From Toxonevra muliebris (taxonomy: Eukaryota; Arthropoda; Insecta; Diptera; Pallopteridae), in assembly GCA_963691655.1 (NCBI GenBank), contig OY829328.1, positions 11,052,704 to 11,116,703 on the forward strand: 64,000 nucleotides of DNA, in the 5' to 3' direction. Under the pieces are notes generated by a model that had not been told where the DNA came from, searched no databases, and saw only the letters and a list, made by a program, of their open reading frames with translations. Positions within the stretch are counted from its first letter, which is position 1. Every line of letters begins with the position of its first letter. Made by a program: the position numbers and the translations under genes. This document shows, one piece after another, positions 1-13,100 of this stretch.

Positions 1-298
1 GAGTACGGCCAAATAAATTTCATTACCAGCTGGATCGAAAGCTTTATACTTGATGGAAAAATCTGATTTGATGTCGAAGGCTTTGGCCAGTAACGAGTAA
101 AGTACTTCAAGTGATGTGATTTGTGGATCCACGCTAAATTTACGCCATTCTGCTGAAAAATTTTGCTCACATTTCTCAAGTGTGTGAAAATGAAGACGAG
201 CAGAGTAGAAAGAAACAAATTAAATATTAGGTAGAAAAAGCTTATATTTTATTTAAATTTACTTTCACTTTAACACGCACTGCCTCCCTGTGTGCCAT
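1..298 (-). CDS. TBC1D25-like Rab GTPase-activating protein, N-terminal exons (partial)
   Basis: Two exons read on the minus strand. Exon 1 is 298-263 (ATG at 298-296, 12 codons, MAHREAVRVKVK, then GTAAAT). An 88-bp intron follows (262-175, ending TTGAG). Exon 2 is 174-1, still open at the window edge. The joined protein has KKCEQNFSAEWRKF, VDPQITSLEVLYSLL and AFDIKSDFSIKYKAF. This closely follows the N-terminal PB1-like segment of TBC1D25 (OATL1), including the VRVKVKKCE start and the DPQITS motif. Family knowledge: TBC1D25 is a Rab-GAP that acts on autophagosomes through its C-terminal TBC domain, which lies outside this window. The start is supported by the reading frame and by the match of the first residues to the family. 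The ortholog-level assignment rests on remembered family sequence, so the exact gene name is left open. Confidence 0.8.
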
Positions 299-3189
299 AT
301 TTATGCTGCTGCTGTTATAGTTTCAGCCAGCGGCCAGCCCTGTGGGCTGTCGTCGTGGTCTTTGCTTTTTTTCACTTTTAACTAGTTTTTATTTCGTTTT
401 TTCTTTGTCCTTAAATTTATTGTTTGCATTTGAAATTTATATTTGAACTTTTACACACATAAACACGACTGGTATCCACTTTGTATAAACATTTCTAAAT
501 AATTAATAATTTTTGTACAGGACAGACTGAAAGACAAAACAATAAAACTCACAGTTGCACAAGTTCGTGATTTTCCGTACTATTTAACATTTGGTTGTGT
601 AATAAACTTTACAAATCGCCTTTCCATAATACTGCGAAATACAACCATGCATACTTCAGCTGTTTGTATTAACAATTCAAAAGTACTCTATGATTGGCAC
701 TATTGGGTTCAGAGCAAAATGCATTTTGTATGCGATCTATACACTGCACAAAATGTTGCGCAAAATTTAACTTGCATCAAATACCAAACTCGACTTGATG
801 TGGCAAGTAGTACAAGTTCGTCAGCGCCACAAACGATACAAGCTGCTAGTACAACCAAACAAAGATGAAACAAATTTCATGGTACAGTTTGGTTCAGCGG
901 TGCATGGTTCGGTGTTAAAGACCGGTTCTTATACAACTTCAAACCGGTGGTTCAGTTCAAAAATCAACGTAAAGTTTAATATTGACCTTCAATGGTTTCA
1001 CTTGTATGAGACGCATGTTTTAACATAACAGTTATTTTATACCTTATTTACCGTATTTGGTTTAATTTGCTTCAGAATTTTCTTTAATACAAATTTTTGA
1101 AAGTGCTGTTTATATGGTTATTGTTTTATATTCAAAGTTTTCATAAAAGTTACTCCAAAAAATACTGGTTTTAGATGAACTTGTTTTAGAACTTTTCCTG
1201 GCTGTTATAGTATAGTAGTCTGTACCATGATTGATTAAGATTGCTCAAGCTAGCGCAGAATGAGGTGAATTGCTAGATCGACTGTATGCCTATTTATGGG
1301 TTTGTAAACAACCGTATAAAAACGTAAAAACACAGTCAAATATCATATAAATTTTTGTAAGTTTACACACTTTATGAGGTTTAAAAGTCGTTTACACGAA
1401 TTGATGACGGCGCGTTTTTTTTTTTCAACGATAATTAGAGCTATTTTTGGTAGTAGAATTTCCACTTTTTTACAGTAAATGCTGACATAATTAAAACTGG
1501 TGCAAAGCCCCTTTTATATAGTGACACATTAATCCCACTTTTTTCCAAAAACTTACTGTTTCTTCAATAATATGACCTATAATTACTTTTATCTGTGGCA
1601 CGGTGACATTATCTTACTTTTTCTAAGAAAGAATTTATATAATTCTTCTATAACTAAAGTTTTCTCTACTAAAGCAAAATGATATTATAAATGTATCGTT
1701 TTTTGCATCAGAATACTGAACGTTGCCTTAGCGAAATATTCTACTCCAACTGCATGATTATAATGGCCTAGCTGACGAAGTAAATTATTCGGATAATAAA
1801 GAAACACATAATTTTGGGTTGTTTTATTTACTAAATTTATTTGTATTAACTTACATACATACATTAAACTAATATTCATATATTTAAATACATTTAAATT
1901 TATTTTACAAACAATTAAATATTATTAATTTTAAGGTTGCACTAAAGAAACGCTTATTTCCAACATCGTTAATCAAAAAACGTTTTTGTTTTATTGCTAA
2001 CGGAACAAAAACAAAAAATTTGTGATCCTGGCGTTGGTTATTTTTAAATAATTTTTTAGTAAAATTTTAATTTTTATTTATATTTTTAACACATAACATA
2101 TAAACCAAAATTTGTTTTCTTTGTATTTGTCATTACCAAAAAATAGCTCAAACTTTTAACGTTTTTTCTTAATTGCTTAAGCAACTTGTTTACATAATTA
2201 TTAAAAATAAAATAACATTTATGCACAAAAATAAATTTTAAATAAAAATGTGACTACGTATTTCTGTATATTAATATAAATTAGCATGTATGTAATTTTA
2301 ACTTGGTTATTCAAACTTTTGCTATAAAATTTTAACAAATTGTGATTGCTTTTTTTTTTTTTTTCTTATTTCTTAACAAAATACATTTTATATACACATT
2401 AACTATATTAAGGTATTGTACAAAATGATGAATTCCTGCAAAAGTATTTAAAACCGACTTTAAATATTCAGTAGATTTTTATTTTAGATTATTGCTTGTA
2501 GGCTAAAAATGTTTCCTAACAATTCATGAACTTTGATTTTAAATATCTTTGCACGAACCTATCACCATGTTTCTGATTTGCGAATCGTACATTTTAATTT
2601 TGTTTAAAGTTTTATTAAAGTAAATATATTTAAAATGACTAAAATGCTTTGTTACTTTGTAAGAAATAAAATCTCAATAATTTGCAGCAAATTTTAAGTT
2701 TTTTCTTTTATCATCATAAATCATAAATAAAAAAACAAAAAAAAAAAAATGTTAAAGTACATATATGGTATTTCTTTTATAAACTAAACGTTTTTGAAAA
2801 TTACGCGATTTATTGGAGGTATGCAATGTTTTTATATTTATATACAAATATATAATTTTACGCACCATGCTAAACACAAATTTTTATAGCAATTGCATCA
2901 ATTTATGGCTACTCTATTTGATTGATCGCTGCAAATTGCCTTAATTAATTAAAAAAAAAAAAACAATAATGTAAAAAATGTAGATTTATATATACCATAT
3001 ATAGTGTGGAGGGAAGACTTACTTTCGTATGAGCAAGTTTCTTTTCAAAAAAGCTGATAATTCTTCTTGCACACAGAGAAAAAATATCAAACAATATTAA
3101 GTTAAATTGTTGTATTTTCTTTTGTTCTCTCTATTGAATCGATTTATTTTGCTTTCTCTCATCTACACAATATATCTTTTTCTCACTCT
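299..3189. other. Intergenic AT-rich DNA between the Rab-GAP 5' end and the DOMON gene 3' end
   Basis: The part next to 298 (to about 640) must hold the Rab-GAP 5' UTR and promoter; no clear TATA box is visible. From about 1000 to 3189 the DNA is very AT-rich with long A and T runs, for example at 2345-2364 and 2950-2965. It probably includes the 3' UTR of the DOMON gene, read on the minus strand. Open frames at 647-1028 and 1685-1879 have no recognisable protein character. Confidence 0.6.
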
Positions 3190-3924
3190 TTAATTTTTTG
3201 GATCCTTATTATAGTCCACATAAACTCTCACCACTTCTCCGGAGTATTTTCTTTGTGATGGCATAAAATAGAAATCAGGCGTATCTGCGCCACCATTCGA
3301 ATTCACACGTGGATCTTCACGTGATCGATCACGATAATGTCGATTACGATCATTGTCTGTTGTTGCTGTTGGTGTTGTAGGTTGTCGGTGGGCGCGTCGA
3401 TCTTGAGTGTAATAGCCGGATGGTTGCATATTGCTATGTTGTTGTTGTGATTGATGTTGTTGCCGTGGCAAAGAATATGCACGTTCAGCATATGTGCTGC
3501 TACCGCCATTACGGTCATAATGACCATTTCCATTTCCGTTAGCATGACGTTGTGGTTGCTGCTGCTGTTGTTGTTGCAAGCGGCCATTACTACGATGATG
3601 GTATTCTTGAGTACCACCATTATCATAAGCATTATTATTTCGAGTTGCACGTGATGATTGATTATGACCATTGCCATTGCCAGTACCCTCATAATATATT
3701 TGCGATTTGCTTGTGGGTGAATGCGACATTGGTAGCGTTGTCTGTTGTTGTTGCTGTTGGCTATTACTATTCGCTGAACGACTACGTGTTTTATCTTTGC
3801 CACCATGTGAAGTTATGTGTGTTGTAGTTGTGATTGTTTTCTCCTCTGTCTCACCATATGGGTCGAATGCATAATTAGTGTTTGATGCGAATTCCTTCCA
3901 GGGTGAATTTTGTATTAGTTTATC
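3190..3924 (-). CDS. Distal terminal exon: long low-complexity cytoplasmic tail of the DOMON protein
   Basis: The acceptor TTTTACAG at 3925-3927 opens a 244-residue frame that starts [20 protein letters not shown] and runs to a TAA at 3192-3190. It is rich in Gln, Asn, Gly, Ser and Arg, with poly-Gln tracts near 3550-3575 and 3745-3760, and ends [14 protein letters not shown]. It follows the membrane-span exon 5866-5703 in phase 0, so it should be intracellular and largely disordered. An internal ATG at 3729 is not needed as a start. Confidence 0.75.
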   Translation of the reverse strand, partial: DKLIQNSPWKEFASNTNYAFDPYGETEEKTITTTTHITSHGGKDKTRSRSANSNSQQQQQQTTLPMSHSPTSKSQIYYEGTGNGNGHNQSSRATRNNNAYDNGGTQEYHHRSNGRLQQQQQQQPQRHANGNGNGHYDRNGGSSTYAERAYSLPRQQHQSQQQHSNMQPSGYYTQDRRAHRQPTTPTATTDNDRNRHYRDRSREDPRVNSNGGADTPDFYFMPSQRKYSGEVVRVYVDYNKDPKN

Positions 3925-6900
3925 CTGTAAAATAGTTTCAACATTTTTGCATTATTAAATATTGGTAGAAAAATATGAAAATTCTTAACCAGTCAGCATT
4001 GTATAAGTATGTATATTAAATACATTTATTTATATTTCAATTTATACTTTATTTAATAATAATTCACAACAACGTGCAATGTTAGCTTCACTTCATTTTA
4101 TTTTTTGCTTGTATGATAAACTTTGCTTCTCATAAGAAATGTGCATTGATTCTCACTTTATTGGATAGATTTTCAATTATTTTTATTAATATGAATGAGC
4201 ATTATAAGTGACCAGTCATGCACAGTTTATGCTATTTTGTTGATACAACTTAAAATATGATCTAGGTAAAGTATTAGTATTTATTCTTTAGATTTCTCAT
4301 TAGAATTCAATATAAAAAACCTACTAAAACTGGGGATACATTTTTCCCTTTCGCGGAGCTCTAAATTATTAAAATCCTATCTATGAAAACTATACTTTGC
4401 ATTACATTCACATTAAGTATTTACAAAACTATATTGTTAATAAATTACAATTAAACTTCTGTGTTCTATTCATATTATACGACCACGTATGAAAAAAGTA
4501 CCGCGAGTATAAAATATTTTATATAACACAGGGATGAGATAATTTTTATAACTTAACAATTGCTCCAATATAAAAATATTTACAAAATTTTATTAACGTG
4601 TTAATGCAAGAAACTAAATAGGTGTAGCGAACTTTTTAATATAATAATAATAATATTAATAATAAAAACAAAATAGCACAAATCAAATGCTGACTGGTTC
4701 AGTGTGAGATATATAAAGGTGTTTTGTTCTTTTTGGTTAACAGAAAAGGAAAAAGTTAATAAAAAAAAAGAAATACTTTGGTTGAAACAACAAAACAAAA
4801 ACACATAAACAGTAGATAAAAAATGTAGTTAATAATAGAAAAGAACGAGAAAGATATATAAAAGATATAGATTGAAGATTAGGATAGTAATACGAGTATG
4901 TAGAAACAAAAATAGAAGTTGTTTAATTACCAATGCAATTTTGTTTTTTATGGATCAACAAAAAAAATCAATCAATAAAAATATCGCCGATAGTTGTGTT
5001 CTCTGATTTTTGATTTAGTTTTAGAAGTTATGCTAAATTTTACGTTTTTTTTTTTAATAAGGTCTACTAGGTTTTTACATGAGATTTGGCAGTTAATAAT
5101 TTTTGGAATTTCGAATTAAGTATTTTTGCAAAAAATTTATAGATCACTGGAAGGTTGATAGTAGCGCTGATGTTGCCGTTGCTGATATATCCTCCATTCA
5201 TCGGGTATTACGTAAACCAGCTTTAAAATATATTTATTTTTTAAATAATAATGAACTTAACATTAATAGATAGCACGATAAATTATTTAAGAATATATTC
5301 AAATGATTACAAAACAAAACAAATTTTTTCTATAACTTGATAAAATGCACATAATATGAAATCATTTTCGCTTCAAGTTTACATACAATATATGTGAAAA
5401 GAAAGATGCATCATTTTGAGCATACAAAAAATAACTTCTGGGCTTAAAAATATACTTTAACCAGGTACATCGAAAGATAAATAATGAAAGCTTCATGTGC
5501 GCATTTTGAAAGAATCAAATATTTTCCTTTTTAATATTCTATTACCTTTAAAATTTCCTCGTCTGGTTTCTGTTAGTTTTAATCAATGCTTTTTCTTCCA
5601 ATGTATGCTTGTTAAAATATAAATCAATCTCTCCCTTCATCGAATATTGTATGCACTTGCATGTAAATGTACCTACTTTTTATAATTTTCTATTGAACTC
5701 ACCTTTTGAGTTTTACTCTTTCGAGATGTCTTATAAATTGTGCAGAAGGCTTGTATTAATGCTATAAATACAAGCGCAGCTATAAGACCCAGCACTATAT
5801 ACAAACGTACCTCAGAGAGTTCAAAGAAAGATAATTTCGTTTCATTTTCGTTAATTGAAGATTTATCTATAATTTAAATAGTTAGTTCAATGTGAAAGTT
5901 TCTTTTTAATCATATGCCAACTGCAACTTACATGCCAAAGCTTCAAAATCCAGAAATTGTGGATCAACATTTAATGAACCAACTTTTCCCGTAGCAATTT
6001 TATCCATTATAGCTGATTTTATAATATCTCCACTCTTTAAGGCTGCTTCACTTTCTGCATTGCCAGCAATAGCATTTGTCTGAAGAGCGTGTCCTTTCTC
6101 ATAATCAGCTTTATCGAACATCGTTTGCATTTTAGCAACAATATTGGTGCCTTCTCTGCAAAAGCGCAAACATACATTTTTTAATATTTTGGAAACATAC
6201 ATATGTCTTTAAATAAACTTACTTCTCAAAACCTAAAATCTCGGTTTTGTAATAGCCAGGTATATTATTCAATATTCCATTAAATGAATCTGATATTGTT
6301 GCCGCAAGATTATTAAATTCAACACTACCCGGTTTTGGTGCTTCAAATGATTCAGCTAAATTCATAAGCTTAACACCGACTGCATAAACTAAACGATTTG
6401 GCGCTGGTGTGCTCGGTCCATTGAATAAATTTTCAAGTTCTGTAAGCGAAAAAAGTTGATCAGTTTAAATTTTCATTTGGTATACATGAGCAAGTTCTTT
6501 CAGAGAGTAAGAGTGAGGCTGGAGAAAGCCGGGAGGAATAATGCTCAGGCCATTTGAACCGCTTTTCATTTTTTTGTTAGAAAAATGTATGTGCAATTAA
6601 CATTGGGCTTGCGTGTTTTCTGAAACGAAGTTGCAATGAGTACATTGAAAGAAAAATGTTGGTTTAAATTAAAATGTTTGGTTTTTCCATATGTTCTGGT
6701 ATTGATTGACTAATAGTTTTCCATGTCTTAAATCAAACATTTCGGTAAGTTTTATATGACCACTAGGGTTTTGAGGTTTTGGTAAAAACCGCCCCATATT
6801 TCTCTCAGGCAATCTCTGGATCCGCTAGCGGATATGATTGCATACATATTGATTCAATTTCAACCAAAAATCTTATTCCAATAAACATTTTTCTGTCAGT

Positions 6901-7101
6901 GTTTTAATACGGAGAGAACGTACCTTTGCCACATGACTTAATACAGACACGCGTCGGTGAAATTGGTGGTACTTGTTCATGTTTACGTGTTTTCTTATTT
7001 ACAGCATTAAAAGCACCACCCAAAACGGGGAAGAACAAATATAGGCAATGATCGTCCGTGAATGATAAGTCCTAAAATTTAAAATACAAATAAATAGTTT
7101 T

Positions 7102-7137
<36 letters not shown>

Positions 7138-10100
7138 ACCTGCTCATCATTACTTATACGTTTTCTGTTAAATTCCAATACAGTAACCCCCTTTTCAATA
7201 CGACCCGATGCATTATAAATATCTTGACGATCATCAAGCTTTGGGGATGAATAACCATTAATCCACGTATCCATTAAGAAGGGACGTCCATTACGATCTA
7301 CCCAACCGATTATGGCATCAGTCTGAGACATTTTCTCATCGTTACTGAAGCCGATTCCTGTCCAAGTTTGTGTATTGGTTGTCTCAATGTGCCAACGCAT
7401 TTCATCACCACGTCCCGCCGTCTCCCATGATGCATAGTATTCACATGAATGATCTTGAGGTGAACAAGTCGAAGGATATTTCCAATGGCCATGGCAATCA
7501 TTATCGAGCACATTTGTTGCAACATCCGTTGTTGCTGAACCTGTAGGTGGTTTCTCTTTTTCTATAAAACATAAATAGATGATTATTATTCCATCGTTTT
7601 TTTTTCTGTTAGTACCTACCAAAGAAATTTATTTGCGTAACACCACGTTGCATTGTATGACCGTGATATTTAAGCTCATCCGGTTGATAGAATTCCTTTA
7701 CTGATGCCGTTTCCGTTTCAATACCAGATGGTGGTACATGCACGTAATTACCAGGCTCTTGACCTTTAGCCCAAATGATATGCGTTAGCGTATCGTCGAG
7801 CGTATGATCGGTGGGTTCTTTAGATACCAATTTTTTTCGGAATATTATTGTTGTAACGCCATTTTCTTCATATCCTGTGCCTAGTGACAAATCAGATTTT
7901 CCACCATAAAACTCATCAATGCGTGGGGTGGAACGATCGCGTGTATAATAATCACCAACACGACTCGCCATGCCACGTGCTGAGCCAATAACAATATCAG
8001 TACAATCCATGGGATTAAAATCGTGACGTGGTGTATACGGATTAAGTTTATATTTCTCGGTGTCTAAAGTTTATTAGTAATTTATTGTTACATGGATTTT
8101 TAGATAATCTACTTTAATTTTTTAGTGTCTGATAATGATATTTATACCTGTTGCTTGTGTTTGCTGCGATAATTTTTCATTTTTCTTTACAATTGTTGAT
8201 TCCGATATGGATGTGGGCTCTGGTTCCGATTTAGGTTCTGGTTCTGACTTTGGTTCTGGCTCCGATTTTGGTTCAGGCTCTGATTTAGGTTCAGGTTCTG
8301 ATTTAGGTTCTGGCTCTGATTTAGGTTCCGGTTCTGAAGTTGGCTCTGGCTCTGATTTAGGTTCAGGCTCAGATTTTGGTTCGGGTTCTGAAGTGGGTTC
8401 GGGTTCCGATTTTGGTTCTGGTTCAGATTTTGGTTCTGGTTCAGATTTTGGTTCAGGCTCTGTAGTTGGTTCTATATTAAGACAATGGAAAGAAAAATTG
8501 ATTAAGCATTACATATAAACTTTAAGGCTGGCGAATAATCAATTAATTTCACAGCAATACTTTAAATTATTTTGCAATAGTTTAGTATTATGAAAAAAAG
8601 AGTATTGTTTTTTCAATTTCCATCACCAAAATTACAGATATTTTTTAATTTATTATTTTCTATTAACTACAATATAAACAGATTTTTCTAATTCCCACAA
8701 GGAACCATCAGTCAGTATGGCCGCATAAATTTTACCTGATGACGGTTCTGGCTCCGATTTTGGTTCGGGTTCGGAAGAGGGTTCGGGTTTCGATTTAGGA
8801 TCTGGCATTGAAATTTGTCCCTTTGCTGATTTTGACTCTGGCTCTGAGGTAGGCTCCAGTTCAGTTTTGGATTCCGGTTCAGATTTAGGTTCAGGCTCTG
8901 ATTTTGAATCAGTCTCTGTTTTAGGTTCAAGCTCCGATTTAGGTTCAGGCTCTGATTTAGGTTCAGGCTCTAATTTAGGTTCAGGCTTCGATTTAGGTTC
9001 AGGCTCTGATTTAGGTTCAGGCTCTGATTTAGGTTCAGGCTCTGATTTAGGTTCAGGCTCTGATTTAGGTTCAGGCTCGGATTTAGGTTCAGGCTCTGAT
9101 TTAGATTCAGACTCTAATTCAGGTACAGATTCTGATTTAGGTTCATGCATAGATTTTGGTTCATGCTCTGATATTGCTACCGGTTCAGACTTAGGTGCTG
9201 AATTTAATATTGGTTCCGGCTCAGATTTAGGTTCCGGTTCAGATTTAGAATCCAGCTCAGATTTAGGCTCCGATTCAGATTTAGGCTCAAGTTCTGATTT
9301 AGGTTCCGATGTTGAGTCCACTTCTTCCAGCTTCGTTGCAGCAGGCTCTGCAGATGGTTCAGATTGTTTGGGTTCAGATTGTGTATTAGATTCTGTTTCA
9401 GTTGTTGTTTCTGTACGATTTATTAGTGGAAAGAAGAAGAAGAAGAGAAAATAGGTTGTGTTCCTATAGTGGTTAAGTGAAGTGCAAATGCTACAAGTTT
9501 TTGTTAAAGTAAAGTTAAATTAGTTGATGTTTTAATTATTAAATTTTAACTGAAGATCCCTTACTACAGTTATTGAGGGTTTAAATTTCACCATTTTCTA
9601 TGTTAACAGCTTTTACTACTTTCTTGTTATTGCAGTTGAAGAAATAATCAAATCAATAATGAATTACCTGAGATTTGACGCCGACTGCGTCCTGCTGAGG
9701 AACTCACACGATATGAAACACTTGTCGCCACAGATGTCACGCCTTCCATGTTGTCTATATTTCGATCTTTAGCAACACGTTTCGACTTGGTTGAAACGTT
9801 TTCAGATTTCGGCTCAGGCTGTGAAGTAGGCTCGGGTTCTGCTGATGGTTCAGATGTAGGTTCGGGCTCTGCAGCGGGTTCTGACTTAGGTTCAGGCTCG
9901 GCAGAGGGTTCTGATTTGGGTTCAGGTTCTGCGGCAGGCTCTGATGTCGGTTCAGGTTCAGCAGACGGTTCTGTTTTATCCAAAGTTGTTGTTAAATCAC
10001 CAATATCGCGTATGAGAGGGAAATTCTTGCATTCTTTGGTTAATGAACGTGGACGCCAACCCAATCCTACCCATGATGTACCATTTACTTTCAATACAAT

Positions 10101-13100
10101 TTCAATTTCTTTCTGCTCCTCCAATAAACGCCAATACATTCGATAATCAGGTGACAGTTGTTTCATCGAATAGGCTGAGAGATCCAAGTCGGTCGATTTG
10201 TACGGTGAACGTTTATTACAACCTAAACCATACCAGCCGAAATTACAATAACATTGCCGACGAGGCAGCGAGGTACTTTCCAAATCAATGCATTTTCCTT
10301 GTATGCCACATTCTTGACTGGTTGAACACTCGTCCCGGTACTGGCAATTTGGACCATAGTGATTTTTATCGCATTTACAACGGGAAGGAAAATATTTGCC
10401 ATGGCCAGAACATGTTTCTTTGAATTCTTTACGATTTTTTATATCTACATCGGCACACGACCAGAAACGATAGCCACTCGACCATTCATCGGCTTGGCGT
10501 AGCAAGCGTAGCGTGCAATTGTGACACTGAAATTCATTTGGTATGTTGACTTGAAAAGCTTGTGCTCTATGCATGGAAGAATAACAAATTGTGAATATAT
10601 TTATAGAGAAACTTTCTAATATGTAAAAAGAAAATATTTTGGGACTTACGTTACATCAGTGCGTATAAAATCAGATTCATTTACATGCGGTGTCAAGTCC
10701 AAAACAGGACGATCATATGCATCCAACAACTGCAAACGGAAGCCACCCTACAAATAAACAAATGAAAAAATTAGTTAAAAGAAGAACGTAATAAAATTTA
10801 TATTTTTTTATTTATTTAGTATGTAGGTTAAAGTGGCGGTAATTAACCTCATCTAGACCAGTAGCTATTATTTGTAAGTAAGAAAATTAAATATTGGAAA
10901 ATAAATATGCAAATCGTGGGTTCCATCTATTAAGTCATATTTAACTGAAAATTATGACATAAATAAGTTGCTTACGTGTTGAAATCAAATTAAGATTAAG
11001 TTTACAAACGCATGCAAGCAATTCTTTTCTTCTAATTTGAGCTATACCTACATACATATACACAGTATAAGCGAATGAATCTCAGTCAAGTTAGTTACTT
11101 CAAAAAAGTTCTACTTAGGTACTTTAAATTGTTTTTTCTATAAAGTAAGGTGATGTTATTATTTTAAATAATATATGAGAATTTCTACCTTGCATTGCCG
11201 TGTTATTATTATTATATTTTCTGTGAATTTTCTGAGACAAATTAAAAACTTGCCAACAGTAAATTTTTAATGAATGAGAATAATAAAAAATAAATATCAA
11301 CAGGCTGTGCACCTTAAAGCTTGAAAATTACTGCTGTATTAGGCGCATGTGTGTTCATAATAAAAAGATAGTACGAGTATATAACTATATATATGTAGAA
11401 TTTTAGATAATAAATATTAATGAATGATGGTTCAATATAAAGTTCAATATAGATAAGCTATAAAGTTTGTTCCTTTTTTAATTCTACTGAATTTCATGAA
11501 AAACTTTTTATCAAAAATAATTTTAATAGTTAATGTTCATAAACACTAATAGCTAATTAATATCCAAAACAAAATCAGTCAGTCTTATTTACTTTATGAA
11601 CAACTAATAGACAGACAATCGATAGCCAATATACCTATATCGAAAAACAATAATGGATAGGATACGTGTTTTTTATATTCAATTTCTAATTAAGTGATAA
11701 TATATTGTTAAGCATTTGCGCATATTTATGTCATTATTGTATACAAATGATCAATGAACTATCTTAAAAAAAACTGGAGCTGCCATAAAATATTATGATA
11801 GCTTCAATGACATGATAAATAAATAAAGATTAAAAATCTGTTTCTTATCCAATCTATGTTACTTTTTCCCCATTTTACTAAGAATTATTCGAAATTTATT
11901 CAAGTAACTACCCACTACTTTTCGCTCTATCGAAGTCGCTACTTGCAGAAAATCATAGTGTATCTGACAAGAAAAGCTTACTACTTACAATATACTACCA
12001 CTGATTTGCACAGCTATCAATAACTGCTATGCTAAAATCATTCATATACTTAGTCTGCTACTTCGTAAAAGTATCTTACAAATTTAATGGCAACACCCCC
12101 AATCCTGAATTCTAAAACCCCTATAAGACATAAATCAGATATATCTTTAAAATCCAGATGAACAAAATTCAGAAAAGACAAAACAAAGTCAAGCCAAAAT
12201 AAGACAAAACAAAATTCCGACAAGACAAAATTCCGACAAGATACAGTCCAGACAAAAAATTAAAAATTAATTCATAAATCAGTTGTTTTACAGCTGATAG
12301 CTTCTTCTTTTATTCTCAAAAATTTTATCATTGGGTTAGAGGAGCTTTTCGAGAAATTTGAATTTTAGTAAATGCTTTGTTTTTGAAAGTTTTTGTTAGA
12401 AAACTTTTTTAGTTTTCCAAAATTTTTCTTGAATTTGTACTTTAAACGAGTGAAAGAATATTATTTATAGCATAATTGATCTTAATAGACAAAAACGTTT
12501 TGATAAAAATGTGAATAAATTAATTTGGCATCTAAATTTATTCCTTTCTGAATTACAATTTTAAAAAGATTTTATGCAGATTTTCGTAATAAAATATAAC
12601 AATATAATATAGAATAATAAATTGTGGTAATATTAGATAGCTGCTTTTATAAGAGCAGTTTTCTGCAATGAAAATAATAGTTCTTCGAACATGGTGGACT
12701 TGCTTAGAATATTTCTCCAAGTAAAAACCCAAAAAACCCATAACAGAATGTATTTTGGGGGTATATCTAATGCCAGCTATATCCAAGACTCGACGAAACC
12801 GATTAATAGTGACTTTAAAACTTCCATAGAAACTATCTCCAAAACATGACATCACAACATTATCAAATGCTCTGAAAACACTAATTTATTTATTACCAGG
12901 ACCGAGATCTTGTAAAATGTCCACGTTCTTTAGCTGCTTCCGAGCATTGTAGTAGTTCATACGTTCATACAAAGTCTGGACTACGCCCACTATCAAGTAT
13001 AATTCCGGTAATGCGATATAATACATTACAGAAACATGTGGATCATCGGTTATCAATGGTAAATTAACACAAAAAAAAAAGAGTCAAAATGAGGAAATCG

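Noticed and set aside
647..1028. Two overlapping plus-strand ORFs near the Rab-GAP
   Set aside because: No recognisable protein character; lies in AT-rich intergenic DNA upstream of a minus-strand gene.
8135..8518. 127-codon Gly-Ser-Asp open frame on the plus strand (and 8867-9454, 9748-10146)
   Set aside because: Antisense shadows of the EPEPKS repeat exons of the DOMON gene, whose splice sites and phases fit the minus strand.
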